A DNA stretch of 64,000 nucleotides from Bdellovibrio bacteriovorus str. Tiberius (lineage in GTDB: Bacteria; Bdellovibrionota; Bdellovibrionia; Bdellovibrionales; Bdellovibrionaceae), in contig NC_019567.1 of assembly GCF_000317895.1 (NCBI RefSeq), positions 558,001-622,000 of the forward strand. The letters are read 5' to 3'. How positions within the stretch are numbered: position 1 is the first letter of the stretch; every line of letters starts with the position of its first letter. The notes below the pieces were generated by a model. That model was not told where the DNA came from and did not search any database. It saw nothing but the letters and a program-made list of their open reading frames with translations. Below are positions 1-8,488 of the stretch, one piece after another. The translations under genes were made by a program, and so were the position numbers.

Positions 1-108
1 TTTTCAGTTGGCGTTCAAGGCCTTCTCACTTATCCCTAAATAAGGTGGGGGGTCTTTACAGTTTCCGGGGGCAGGCCTACAAACGGGCCTCACTGGAGAT
101 CTTGATAA

Positions 109-1458
109 ATGAAATGGGCCCTTGCACTTATTTTTGCCATGTCTTCTGCTGCCCAGGCACAGGAGAAAACCACGACCACAACCACGACTGTGATTCAAAG
201 CACGTCGACCACCGAGAACACGCCAAAGATTGAAACCAAGGCGGAAGAAGCTCCGGTACTGACTCAAGTGGCGACTGTCACTGAAGTCAAAAAAGAATAC
301 CCGCAATTTGAATTCACTTCTTACGGTTATATCTCTTTCAGCCAAGCAGAGACATTCAAAACTGTTCAGAACCTTGATCCGATCGTTCGTCGTTCCATGG
401 ATTTGGCAGAGTTCGCGTTTGAAGGTGAATATAAACTGACTGACAGCTCCAAAATTGAATTCGAAGTTGAAATCGAACACGGTGGTGTCGGTACGACGAT
501 CGAATTCGACCCCTTCGAAGAGTTCGGTGAATTCGAACAGGAAATCGAAAAGGGCGGTGAAGTTGTTCTTCATGAAATCTACTACAAAAAGGATTTCAAA
601 AAAACAGACACGGCAGTTCGCATCGGTAAGTTCCCCTTGTTCATCTCTTTGGGTTCTGTTCTGACCAAACCACACAAGTATCCAACCATCCTGGCTTCTG
701 ATCTTGAAGGTCGCATGATGCCACTGGGCTGGACGGAAACCGGTGTGGGTCTTGAACAGAAAATCAAATACGGATTCACGGCACGCGCGGCATTGGTGAA
801 CGGTTTGAACTCTGAGTTCTTCCGTACCTATTCCTGGGTTGGGGGCGGTTACCAGCGTCACTTCGAAAGCATGAACGCCGACAATCTGGCGACTGTTTTC
901 AGTCTTGAGTGGGGCAATATCTCCAAGGGCACAGGCATCGCCTATGCCCAGTACGCGGGTGACAGCACTGACAACCGCTACAAGGTCGACAAACTGAAAG
1001 TTCCGGCTGAAGTTCGTATCACCACGGTGATGGGTAACTACAAATGGAAAGGCATCGGTATCGCGGCTGAGTACATCGAAGGTTCTTTGGACAATTCAGA
1101 CAAAGTTTCTGCGGCCAACGCCACTTTGGGCGGTCTGGCGAAACCAAAGGCGTTTGCGCCATTGGGTCACAAGGCAAAACTTGAATCCGTGCAGCTTTCC
1201 TATGATTGGGAAACTCCGGGCCTGGTGTTCTTCCTGAAAGCAGAGCACGTGAACACTTTTGCTGATGTTCAGGGCAGCATCGTTAAAAATCCACGTTACG
1301 ATGTCAGTCGCCGTTCTGGTGGTTTCATGTGGATGTGGGATACAGCGGCCTTCATGAAGGTGCAGTATGCCCGCGACAAAACCGAACTGGAAGGTTTGCC
1401 TGAAACCTACCAGGCCAACGTGGCCTTCGGTTTCGATCTGTCCGCTTTTGAAAAGTAA
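109..1458 (+). CDS. Outer-membrane porin, phosphate-selective-porin-like
   Basis: A 449-residue exported protein. Residues 1-18 form a signal peptide ending AQA, followed by a Thr-rich linker of about 25 residues. The rest is alternating polar/aromatic sequence typical of a trimeric beta-barrel porin, including a stretch with HEIYYKKDF, VRIGKFPLFISLGS and acidic loops that resembles the OprP/OprO porin family. GGAG at 95-98 supports the ATG at 109. The next gene, imelysin, begins 34 bp downstream, so the two are probably co-transcribed. The porin may therefore serve the same iron-uptake module; this is inference. The substrate cannot be read from the sequence. Confidence 0.7.
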   Translation: MKWALALIFAMSSAAQAQEKTTTTTTTVIQSTSTTENTPKIETKAEEAPVLTQVATVTEVKKEYPQFEFTSYGYISFSQAETFKTVQNLDPIVRRSMDLAEFAFEGEYKLTDSSKIEFEVEIEHGGVGTTIEFDPFEEFGEFEQEIEKGGEVVLHEIYYKKDFKKTDTAVRIGKFPLFISLGSVLTKPHKYPTILASDLEGRMMPLGWTETGVGLEQKIKYGFTARAALVNGLNSEFFRTYSWVGGGYQRHFESMNADNLATVFSLEWGNISKGTGIAYAQYAGDSTDNRYKVDKLKVPAEVRITTVMGNYKWKGIGIAAEYIEGSLDNSDKVSAANATLGGLAKPKAFAPLGHKAKLESVQLSYDWETPGLVFFLKAEHVNTFADVQGSIVKNPRYDVSRRSGGFMWMWDTAAFMKVQYARDKTELEGLPETYQANVAFGFDLSAFEK

Positions 1459-1492
1459 TTTAATTTTTTATTAACAACCAAGGAGACTTAAA

Positions 1493-2578
1493 ATGAAAGC
1501 TCTTAAAATGATGTTGGCAGCAGTAGCGTTCGCAGGTGCGACGGCTCAAGCTGCAACAAACAAAGAAATCATCAATCACGTTTCTTACAATGTGATTCTT
1601 GCGACTTACAACGACCTGGCGGCTAAAACTGCGGAATTATCTGCAGCAGTTGACGCTTTGGCAGCTAACACCAATCAGGAAAATCTGGATAAAGCTCAAG
1701 CCGCTTGGCGTGCAGCTCGTATCCCTTGGGAAAGCTCTGAATCTTTCCTGTTCGGTCCAGTTGATTCTTTGGGTATTGACCCCTTGCTGGACACTTGGCC
1801 TTTGAACAAGCTGGACTTGGACTCTGTTATGTCCTCCAACCGCAAGATCACAGTTGATCTGGTTCGTGCATTGGGTACCAACCTTCAGGGTTTCCACACT
1901 TTGGAATATCTGTTGTTCGGTGACGGCAAAGTTACCAACACAAAACCAGCAGCTTCTTTGACTGCGAAACAGCTTGAGTACTTGAAAGCATCTGCTCAAT
2001 TGCTGGCAGAACACACTGCTGAACTGGCTCACGCCTGGACTACAAACTATGACCCAGAAAACCCAGCTGCTCCAGGTTACGTAAAAGTGATCAGCACTCC
2101 GGGCTTGAATAATGAATTCTATTCTTCTGAAAGAGCCGTAATGGAAGAATTCGTTCAAGGCATGATGGGTATCGTTGACGAAGTTGCCAACGGTAAAATG
2201 TCTGACCCAATGGGCGCGGACATCGGTTCTGCCAATATGGCGTTGGTTGAATCTCCATTTGCATGGAACTCTTTGAAAGACTTCCAGCACAACATCCGTT
2301 CCGTTTACAGCATCTACACTGGCCATTACAAAAACTCCAAAGGCCCAGGCGTAAAAGCTTTGGTTGAAAAAGTTGACGCGTCTTTGGCTGCTCGTGTTGA
2401 AGCTGACATCCTGAACTGCATGGCTTTGATTGAAGCAATCCGCCCGGCAAACGGTGGTGACTTCGGTCAGGCTATCTTCACTAAAGACGGCCGTGCTCGC
2501 ACTCAGACTGCGATTGATGCTCTGAATGCCCTTCACGCAACACTAGAGTCTGAAGTTCTTCCGACTCTGGACATGTAA
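1493..2578 (+). CDS. Imelysin family (M75-like) periplasmic protein
   Basis: A 361-residue protein with a signal peptide of about 20 residues (cleavage after AQA) and a helical body. The imelysin signature GxHxxE is visible as GFHTLE at residues 133-138. Imelysin-family proteins are periplasmic or outer-membrane-associated factors linked to iron acquisition; the original peptidase assignment for the family is doubtful. AAGGAG sits just before the ATG. A di-haem DUF1111 protein follows within 11 bp, a pairing known from iron-regulated imelysin operons in other proteobacteria. No lipobox is present, so it is probably soluble in the periplasm. Confidence 0.85.
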   Translation: MKALKMMLAAVAFAGATAQAATNKEIINHVSYNVILATYNDLAAKTAELSAAVDALAANTNQENLDKAQAAWRAARIPWESSESFLFGPVDSLGIDPLLDTWPLNKLDLDSVMSSNRKITVDLVRALGTNLQGFHTLEYLLFGDGKVTNTKPAASLTAKQLEYLKASAQLLAEHTAELAHAWTTNYDPENPAAPGYVKVISTPGLNNEFYSSERAVMEEFVQGMMGIVDEVANGKMSDPMGADIGSANMALVESPFAWNSLKDFQHNIRSVYSIYTGHYKNSKGPGVKALVEKVDASLAARVEADILNCMALIEAIRPANGGDFGQAIFTKDGRARTQTAIDALNALHATLESEVLPTLDM

Positions 2579-2589
2579 TCGGGAAATAT

Positions 2590-4098
2590 ATGAAGGCTTG
2601 GATTGTACTGACTGTTTTGAATTTGATGGCAGGGGCGGCTTTGGCTGCTCCTCAAATTGACATGGACTATGTTCACGCGGAGAAATCCGGTGGCGAGACC
2701 ACAGTGTTTTTCAAAGGCCAGTCCATCTGGGCCTTCCGTAACCCGGCTGCAAATTTGTCTGAAGAAGAGATCGCTCGTCACCTGACGGGCGATGCTCTTT
2801 TTGAGAGAAATTTCTCTGACGATCCGAACCGCTTTGAATACGGTTTGGGTCCGGTCCACAACAATACCAGCTGCAATGCCTGCCACGCCAAAGACGGCCG
2901 CGGTGCTTTGCCGGTAGTTCCGTTCAATAAAGAATGGGTGCCTTTGCGCCAGAATGAAGCAGTCTTCCTGCGTATCAGCATCGAAGACGGCGTGAAGAAG
3001 CCAAAAACAAAAGAAAATAAATTCGGTGCTCCAGTGCCGGTTCCGGGTTTCTCGGATCAATTGTTCCACCTGGGTTCTTTGGGGGTTCGTGAGGATCTTC
3101 CAGGGACAGGTCAGGCGCAAGTCTGGATGAAATACGACAAGACTCAGTTCACTTACCCTGACGGTGATGTGGTGGAGCTGCGTAAGCCGGTCTTTAAAGT
3201 CATGGGCGCTTATGATGAATATTTCGACTCTGTGACTGGCGAAATGAAAAGCCGTCTTTACGAAAAAGACGTTCGCATGGGCGCGCGTATCGGAACGCCG
3301 ATGATTGGTCTTGGTTTGCTTGAGGCGATCAAAGAATCCGACATTCTGGCATTGGCTCAGCGTGATCTTTCTGCGGAAGGTGTTTCCGGAAAAGCCAACT
3401 GGGTGTTTGATATCGAAAAAAGCATGGCGGGTGATCCGTATCCGGTTTCCATGGGTCGTTTTGGTTTGAAGAACAACACACCATCGGTATTGCACCAGTC
3501 TTTGGGTGCTTTGCGCGGTGATATCGGCGTGACGAACTATGCCTTCCCGGATGAAAGCATCGCGGGAACTCCGCTGTATGATGCTTACCGTGCGGGCCGT
3601 GAACCTCACGCCGGTTTGGAAGCAACTGATCAGGTGGCCAACGATATCGTTTTCTATTCCCAGACACTGGCGGTACCCGCTCGTCGTGGGGCGACTGAAG
3701 CCGAGGTGATCCGCGGTGCGGGGATCTTCCATCAGGTCAGCTGCACAACTTGCCACCAGCCAAGCTTCACAACCGGTGATCATCCGATCCAGGCGTTTGC
3801 CAATCAGAAGATCTATCCATACACCGACATGCTATTGCATGACATGGGTGATGGTCTGGCCGACGGTCGTCAGGATTTCGATGCTGACGGGCGCGAGTGG
3901 AAAACTCGTCCTCTGTGGGGGATGGGTCACACTCAAACCATCAATCCGCGTGCGGGATTCCTGCATGACGGTCGTGCACGCAATCTGGAAGAAGCGATCC
4001 TGTGGCATGGTGGTGAAGCTGAGCACTCCAAAAACAAATTCGTACGACTTCCCAAAGCAGATCGTTCCGCTTTGATTCAGTTCATCAAGTCGTTGTAA
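2590..4098 (+). CDS. Di-haem cytochrome c oxidoreductase, DUF1111 family
   Basis: A 502-residue protein with an N-terminal signal peptide (cleavage near ALA-AP). It has two c-type haem-binding CXXCH motifs: CNACH at residue 95 and CTTCH at residue 385. The spacing and overall length fit the DUF1111 putative thiol oxidoreductase/peroxidase family, which is distantly related to di-haem cytochrome c peroxidase. It sits 11 bp after the imelysin gene, the usual neighbour of this family in iron-uptake operons. The likely role is periplasmic redox chemistry coupled to iron handling; the actual reaction is not established for the family. It is the last gene of the cluster. Confidence 0.85.
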   Translation: MKAWIVLTVLNLMAGAALAAPQIDMDYVHAEKSGGETTVFFKGQSIWAFRNPAANLSEEEIARHLTGDALFERNFSDDPNRFEYGLGPVHNNTSCNACHAKDGRGALPVVPFNKEWVPLRQNEAVFLRISIEDGVKKPKTKENKFGAPVPVPGFSDQLFHLGSLGVREDLPGTGQAQVWMKYDKTQFTYPDGDVVELRKPVFKVMGAYDEYFDSVTGEMKSRLYEKDVRMGARIGTPMIGLGLLEAIKESDILALAQRDLSAEGVSGKANWVFDIEKSMAGDPYPVSMGRFGLKNNTPSVLHQSLGALRGDIGVTNYAFPDESIAGTPLYDAYRAGREPHAGLEATDQVANDIVFYSQTLAVPARRGATEAEVIRGAGIFHQVSCTTCHQPSFTTGDHPIQAFANQKIYPYTDMLLHDMGDGLADGRQDFDADGREWKTRPLWGMGHTQTINPRAGFLHDGRARNLEEAILWHGGEAEHSKNKFVRLPKADRSALIQFIKSL

Positions 4099-4220
4099 TA
4101 ACTTGATTCAGTCTGAACTGGTCGCGTGAAAACTGGACCACAGAATTGTGGCAAAACACAGTTCGAACATAGTATCATCTAATCTAAGCTTCTATTGGGG
4201 CTGGTAAGGAGGTGATGCTT

Positions 4221-4268
4221 ATGGTTAAAAACGTAGACATAACCAAGGCGGAGGTGACGTCCTCTTAG
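4221..4268 (+). CDS. Possible 15-residue peptide ORF with near-perfect SD
   Basis: ATG at 4221 opens a 15-codon frame (MVKNVDITKAEVTSS) ending in TAG at 4266-4268. It is preceded by TAAGGAGGTGAT at 4205-4216, complementary over 12 nt to the usual 3' end of bacterial 16S rRNA, with eight bases between GGAGG and ATG. The last codons lie in the 5' half of the stem described for the structured RNA, so ribosome passage would disrupt that fold. It may be a leader peptide or a real microprotein. Such a short ORF could also be chance; the SD is the main support. Confidence 0.3.
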   Translation: MVKNVDITKAEVTSS

Positions 4269-4311
4269 GACGCCAAGACCTTCGCCTAGGGTTCGAAAGA
4301 ATCATAAACCT

Positions 4312-4342
4312 AAGAGCGACCGTAAGGTCGCTCTTCTTATTT
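4312..4342 (+). terminator. Rho-independent terminator
   Basis: AAGAGCGACC (4312-4321) and GGTCGCTCTT (4326-4335) form a perfect 10-bp stem with a GTAA loop, followed by CTTATTT. It ends the structured RNA region and separates it from the cheA promoter. Confidence 0.85.
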
Positions 4343-4389
4343 GCAGCACTTGTAATTCAAATCTGGCCTAAATAAACCGCCCTCCGTTC

Positions 4390-4416
4390 TAACTTAAATC
4401 CCTGAAATACCGATAA
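4390..4416 (+). promoter_or_regulatory. FliA (sigma-28)-type promoter of the che operon
   Basis: TAAC (4390-4393), a 15-nt spacer, then ACCGATAA (4409-4416) match the sigma-28 consensus TAAA-N15-GCCGATAA at 10 of 12 positions. The expected start of transcription is at about 4423-4426, next to the ATG at 4427. No Shine-Dalgarno is visible, so the cheA message may be leaderless. FliA control is expected for chemotaxis genes. Confidence 0.5.
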
Positions 4417-4426
4417 ATTCCCTTAT

Positions 4427-6163
4427 ATGTCGGACGAAAACAAACCCCAGGATAACCAAGAGGTGGATCTATCTGCCTTTATCGACTTTGAACAGGTCGA
4501 AGAGGTGTCCCGTGCGTTTTTCGAAGAGTCCAAAGAAATTCTGGAAGACCTCGACACACTGATCTTGAAACTGGAAAACAATCCGGAAGATCAGGATCAG
4601 GTGAATGTGCTTTTCCGGAAAATTCACACCATCAAAGGCAGTGTCGGCGCCGTTCCCGGCGGTCAGCTGCTGGGCTCTTTGTCGCATGAATTTGAAGCTC
4701 TGCTAACTCGAATCAAACGCGAATCCCGTCCGGTCACCAAAGACTGCATTGATCTGTTTCTGAAAAGCTCACGCATCTTGAAAGTTCTGGCGCAAAGCCT
4801 GCGCGACAAGCGTGAAGTTTATCCGGAAGAGCTCAGTGAAGCCATTGAGGTTATTTCCGCCTACGGAGTCTTTGATTTCGGAGAGGAATCTGCTGTTCGC
4901 AGTCCGCGCCCCCAGACGGGCCGCGCGGTTTCCACTGCAGATGATGAAGGCGTGTGGCTGTCAGTAAAACAACTGAATGAATTCCTGCGTCTGTCCGGCG
5001 AACTGCTGGTGTTGAAAAACTTCTTCCAGATGATGAATCAGACCGTGAACTTCCGGGTTCAACCCGAGGTCTTTGAACGTCGCCAAAATGACTTTGCCCA
5101 GAACCTGGGTAAAATCAGCGACCAGTTCCAAAGCCAGGTGCAAAGTGTGCGCAAGGAAAAAGCCGGGGAAAGTCTGTCCGGACTGCCTTTGTTGGTGCGC
5201 CAGGCTTCGACCGAACTTAACAAAAGTGTCCACTTGGAATTCACTGGCGCCGAGCTTCCGATCGACAAGGGACTTGGAAAAGACCTTTACGAGTGTCTTG
5301 TGCATCTGGTGCGAAATTCCATCGATCACGGGATCGAGGACCAATTTGAACGAGCTGTGCAGGGGAAGCCCACCATCGGTTTGTTAAACCTCGATGTGCA
5401 CGAAAAAAATGGCGCCGTTCACGTGGTCTTTAAAGATGACGGAAAAGGACTGGACCGTGAGCGCATTCTTCAGCGCGCGGTTAAAAATGCCCTGGTGACT
5501 GAATCTGACGCCAGGGCTTTGAGTGATGAGCAGATCTATAAATTCATCTTCAGCGCCGGTTTTTCGACGAAAGAAAAAGTCACCACGATTTCAGGTCGTG
5601 GCGTTGGGATGGATATTGTTCTTTCCACTGTGGAAAGATACAAAGGCCGCATTCACATAGAAAATAATCCGGGTGCCGGGGCGACCTTCCATCTGGAAAT
5701 TCCAATTCCTCAGCACATCATGGTGGAAAGTGCCCTGTTGTGCGCATGGAACTCTTACCAGCTGGCGGTGCCGCTGACGTCGGTGGCGCACATCACGTCC
5801 TGTGATGAGCTGCAAATCACCACGGTGGATCATCTGCGCTATTGTCAGTTCAGCGGGATGACCGTTCCAATTTTGAATTATCATGAGATTCTGAATATGC
5901 GCACGTCCGTGTCGGAAGAAATGGTGCGCAAGTCTTCGGCCGTCTTTATTCGTCAGAAAGAGGCGGTGTTTGCATTGCTGGTGGACCGTATCGAGGCCCA
6001 GACGGATCTGGTTGTGAAATCCTTTGGTAACATGATCGGCCAGCAAAAAGGCTTCAAGGGCATTTCCATCCTGGCGGATGAAAAAGTGACCTATATTGTG
6101 GATCCGGAAAAAATGATGACGTTGATGATGTATGACCAGCAAAAACACGAGGAGGCCGCATGA
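4427..6163 (+). CDS. cheA: Chemotaxis histidine kinase CheA
   Basis: A 578-residue cytoplasmic kinase that phosphorylates itself and passes phosphate to chemotaxis response regulators. The N-terminal HPt domain carries the phospho-accepting His in IHTIKG (H67). A dimerisation region near 170-270 follows, then the HATPase domain with N-box VRNSIDHGIED (about residue 295) and DDGKGLD, then GRGVGMD. A C-terminal CheW-like domain spans about 430-570. No distinct CheY-binding P2 domain is evident and no receiver is fused. It overlaps the CheW-like gene by 4 bp, so translation is probably coupled. ATG at 4427 has no SD and follows directly on the FliA-type promoter. Confidence 0.9.
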   Translation: MSDENKPQDNQEVDLSAFIDFEQVEEVSRAFFEESKEILEDLDTLILKLENNPEDQDQVNVLFRKIHTIKGSVGAVPGGQLLGSLSHEFEALLTRIKRESRPVTKDCIDLFLKSSRILKVLAQSLRDKREVYPEELSEAIEVISAYGVFDFGEESAVRSPRPQTGRAVSTADDEGVWLSVKQLNEFLRLSGELLVLKNFFQMMNQTVNFRVQPEVFERRQNDFAQNLGKISDQFQSQVQSVRKEKAGESLSGLPLLVRQASTELNKSVHLEFTGAELPIDKGLGKDLYECLVHLVRNSIDHGIEDQFERAVQGKPTIGLLNLDVHEKNGAVHVVFKDDGKGLDRERILQRAVKNALVTESDARALSDEQIYKFIFSAGFSTKEKVTTISGRGVGMDIVLSTVERYKGRIHIENNPGAGATFHLEIPIPQHIMVESALLCAWNSYQLAVPLTSVAHITSCDELQITTVDHLRYCQFSGMTVPILNYHEILNMRTSVSEEMVRKSSAVFIRQKEAVFALLVDRIEAQTDLVVKSFGNMIGQQKGFKGISILADEKVTYIVDPEKMMTLMMYDQQKHEEAA

Positions 6164-6924
6164 GTGATTTCTTCGGTGATGACTTTACAGCGGAACTCAA
6201 AGCGTACTTCCTGGACAGCGTGATCAAGGAGATCGACAAGTTCATCGATCTGACCGACGAAAAACTGTGGCGCCGTATTCTGTCTGAGGTCAGCGAGCAA
6301 ACGCGTGCCTGGGCTGTGGATGCCAAGACGAATGAGTTTTTACATCTGGCTGCATGGCTGGAAGGCTTTGATGAAAAAAGCCGCAACCTGGAAGGGGCTG
6401 CGGAGTTGATCAAAGCTTTGAAAACTTTGAAGGGCTATATTGAAGCTCTGGGGGTTGATAAGACCGACACCGCCGATCTGGCGACACGTTTTGCGCTGAA
6501 TGCGCAGAACCTGCGTGAAATTCTGCTTCTGCACTGCCGGTCCGGTGCGCAGGAGTTTGCGGTGCCGATTTTAAGTGTGATCGAAATCAGCGGCAAGCTG
6601 CCGTTGTTTGATCTGCCTGAAAGAAAAGAGGGGCTCTTGGGGGTCATTCCGTTCCGCGGCGAGGCCGTGCCGGTGGTGAACCTTCAGGATCATGGCTTTG
6701 CCCGAATGGATGCTGATAATTTCTTCTATGTGATCTGTGAAGAGCAGGGGGTTCGCTTTTGTCTGCAGGTCACAGACACCGAAGACATGATCAGCGTCAA
6801 AGAAGCCGATCTGCAAAATTTTGAAAACCAATCCACTATGATGTCTGCGAACTTTGTTCACCAGTTTTTCATCAAAGACCGCCGCAGTATTATGGTTCTG
6901 GATCTTGAAAAACTGGTGGCTTGA
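6160..6924 (+). CDS. CheW-domain scaffold protein
   Basis: 254 residues. The N-terminal half (about 1-120) is helical and acidic without a recognised fold. The C-terminal half is a CheW-type SH3-like domain (EFAVPILSVIEI, LLGVIPFRGEAVPVVNL, then a final RRSIMVLDLEKL). CheW proteins couple CheA to receptors. This copy is longer than classical CheW (about 160 residues) because of its helical extension, which could be a degenerate HPt-like bundle; I see no conserved HTxKG motif. The start overlaps cheA by 4 bp (ATGA) and the stop overlaps the next ATG by one base, so the three genes form one translationally coupled operon. Confidence 0.8.
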   Translation: MSDFFGDDFTAELKAYFLDSVIKEIDKFIDLTDEKLWRRILSEVSEQTRAWAVDAKTNEFLHLAAWLEGFDEKSRNLEGAAELIKALKTLKGYIEALGVDKTDTADLATRFALNAQNLREILLLHCRSGAQEFAVPILSVIEISGKLPLFDLPERKEGLLGVIPFRGEAVPVVNLQDHGFARMDADNFFYVICEEQGVRFCLQVTDTEDMISVKEADLQNFENQSTMMSANFVHQFFIKDRRSIMVLDLEKLVA

Positions 6925-8480
6925 TGAACACTCACTATCTATTTCCCGGTAAACTTGCGGCCTTTAAAGAAGAGACCGTGATTTCCACTTTGTTGGGTTC
7001 CTGCGTGGCGGTGGCTTTGCATGATCCCACAACCCGCATCGGCGGCCTGAATCACTATCTGCTGGCTGACGGCATGCCCGATGAACGTGAAAATACCCGC
7101 TATGGGGCCCACGCCATTCCTTTGCTGATTGAAGAATGCGTGCGTCTGGGGGCCAATCGTGGCCGCCTGCAGGCGAAGATCTATGGTGGCGGTAACGTCA
7201 TCAGTGTTTCCCAGATCGGTGAAGGTATCGGCAAACGCAATATTGAATTTGCAGAAAAGATGCTGCGTGATTGTGGCATCCCCATCATCGAAAGAAACGT
7301 TGCTGGCGAAGCAGCCAGAACGATCAAGATGAACACTGCGACCTTTGATGTATTACACAACTCCTCGGGCGGCAGTGTTGATAAACCTGTGGATGTCTCG
7401 GGCTTCAAACCCTTGACGGTGGCCAAAACCGTGAAGGTTCTGGTGGTGGATGATTCCGCAACCGTACGCACATTATTCACTAATATTTTCACCAAAAGCG
7501 GACTGGAAGTGGTGGGCTCTGCCGCCGATGCTTATCAGGCTCGCGAAATGATTTTAAGTAAAAAGCCGGATGTTCTGACATTGGACATCGAGATGCCGAA
7601 AATGTCCGGCGTGATGTTTTTGGAAAAGCTGATGAAGCATCATCCGATTCCGGTGGTGATGGTTTCTTCTTTGGCCAGCACCGGGGAAGCGGCGATGAAG
7701 GCTCTGGAGCTGGGAGCTGTGGAGTTTGTGCACAAACCCTCGCAGTTTGATCCGGCGGTGTTAAAAGACCTGGCGGGCATGCTGGTTGAAAAAGTTCGCG
7801 CCGCTGCTTCTGTGAATATTCTGAGAAAACTCAAAGAGGCTCCGGCCCTTCAGGAAGTCAAAACCACAACCTTTGCGACTCCAACCCGCCGTCGTGCGGC
7901 CGAGTTGAAAGTGGTGGTGCTGGGTGGAAATGCCGGCAGCGCAGATGCTCTGGAAAAGTTTGTCAAAGGCCTTGCGGCCGACACGCCTCCGGTGGTGGTG
8001 GCGTGCAGTACGGTGGCGAACTTTGTGACGGCTTTTATCAGCAAGCTCAAAGCCGGATCGAAAGTGACTCCGGTGGTTGGTAAAGACGGTGATTTCCTAA
8101 GAATGGGACATGTTTATTTTGTTCCGGCTGAACATCACGGAAAGATTGTGACAGGTCCTCAGGGTCCCGTACTGAATCTGACCAAAGGGGCTCCGGTGGC
8201 GTCGCAATTGCCGTCGGCCAACGTGTTGTTCCAGTCTGCAGCGCAGTCCTATGCTCAGGGTGTTTACGCTTTGCTGCTGGGTGGATTTGGCACTGATGGG
8301 GTTGATGGACTTGTCGAAGTTCAAAAACGCGGTGGCGCCAGCGTGGTGCAGCACCCGGAAGAAGCGCAATTTCCCTATGCTCCGCAAAAAGCGATTGAAC
8401 TGGGAGTGGCGGATGAGATACTTAAAGCCGACATGTTGGCGCATCATCTGATGCAGTATCGAAACCAAAACTTATACTAG
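6924..8480 (+). CDS. CheD-CheB fusion with degenerate methylesterase domain
   Basis: 518 residues from the ATG at 6924 (a TTG lies one codon upstream). Residues 1-160 are CheD, the receptor glutamine deamidase: Cys27 in LLGSC and His44 in GGLNHYLL are at the catalytic positions. Residues about 170-290 are a receiver with phospho-Asp221 in TLDIEMPKMSG. Residues about 330-510 align with the CheB methylesterase. The catalytic Ser of GASTGG is replaced (LGGNAGS, Asn336) and the His of the QHM motif is replaced by Ser362, while the Asp of GFGTDG (Asp458) remains. The esterase half is therefore probably inactive and may act as a regulated binding module. It closes the operon. Confidence 0.85.
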   Translation: MNTHYLFPGKLAAFKEETVISTLLGSCVAVALHDPTTRIGGLNHYLLADGMPDERENTRYGAHAIPLLIEECVRLGANRGRLQAKIYGGGNVISVSQIGEGIGKRNIEFAEKMLRDCGIPIIERNVAGEAARTIKMNTATFDVLHNSSGGSVDKPVDVSGFKPLTVAKTVKVLVVDDSATVRTLFTNIFTKSGLEVVGSAADAYQAREMILSKKPDVLTLDIEMPKMSGVMFLEKLMKHHPIPVVMVSSLASTGEAAMKALELGAVEFVHKPSQFDPAVLKDLAGMLVEKVRAAASVNILRKLKEAPALQEVKTTTFATPTRRRAAELKVVVLGGNAGSADALEKFVKGLAADTPPVVVACSTVANFVTAFISKLKAGSKVTPVVGKDGDFLRMGHVYFVPAEHHGKIVTGPQGPVLNLTKGAPVASQLPSANVLFQSAAQSYAQGVYALLLGGFGTDGVDGLVEVQKRGGASVVQHPEEAQFPYAPQKAIELGVADEILKADMLAHHLMQYRNQNLY

Positions 8481-8488
8481 GATCTTCG

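Larger units (their letters stand above)
4200..4345 (+). ncRNA. Candidate structured RNA / leader region
   Basis: The 327-bp gap between the DUF1111 gene and cheA is strongly structured. Visible pairings are GCGGAGGT (4249-4256) with ACCTTCGC (4278-4285), enclosing GTCCT/AGGAC with a 3-nt loop. Next comes a GGTTC-GAAA-GAATC hairpin (about 4290-4303) with a GNRA tetraloop, then the terminator at 4312-4335. I could not fit it to a known riboswitch class. It could be a small RNA, or the body of a short mRNA encoding the 15-codon ORF at 4221. The rest of the gap (4099-4199 and 4346-4389) shows nothing clear. Confidence 0.4.

Noticed and set aside
1-108. Fur box ahead of the porin/imelysin cluster
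   Set aside because: No GATAATGATAATCATTATC-like sequence was found. An AGGCC/GGCCT pair at about 73-90 is too weak to call.
2533-3783. 416-residue minus-strand ORF opposite the imelysin/DUF1111 genes
   Set aside because: Composition is typical of an antisense shadow (His/Arg/Phe-rich), no ribosome site, and the plus-strand genes are well supported.
4288-4304. tRNA T-arm (GGTTCGA)
   Set aside because: No acceptor or anticodon arms could be built around it. No tRNA or rRNA gene was found in the window.
4249-4310. c-di-GMP-I (GEMM) riboswitch in the structured RNA region
   Set aside because: A GAAA tetraloop and a GACGCCAAG-like stretch are reminiscent, but the order of helices and the GGGCAAACC-type core are missing.
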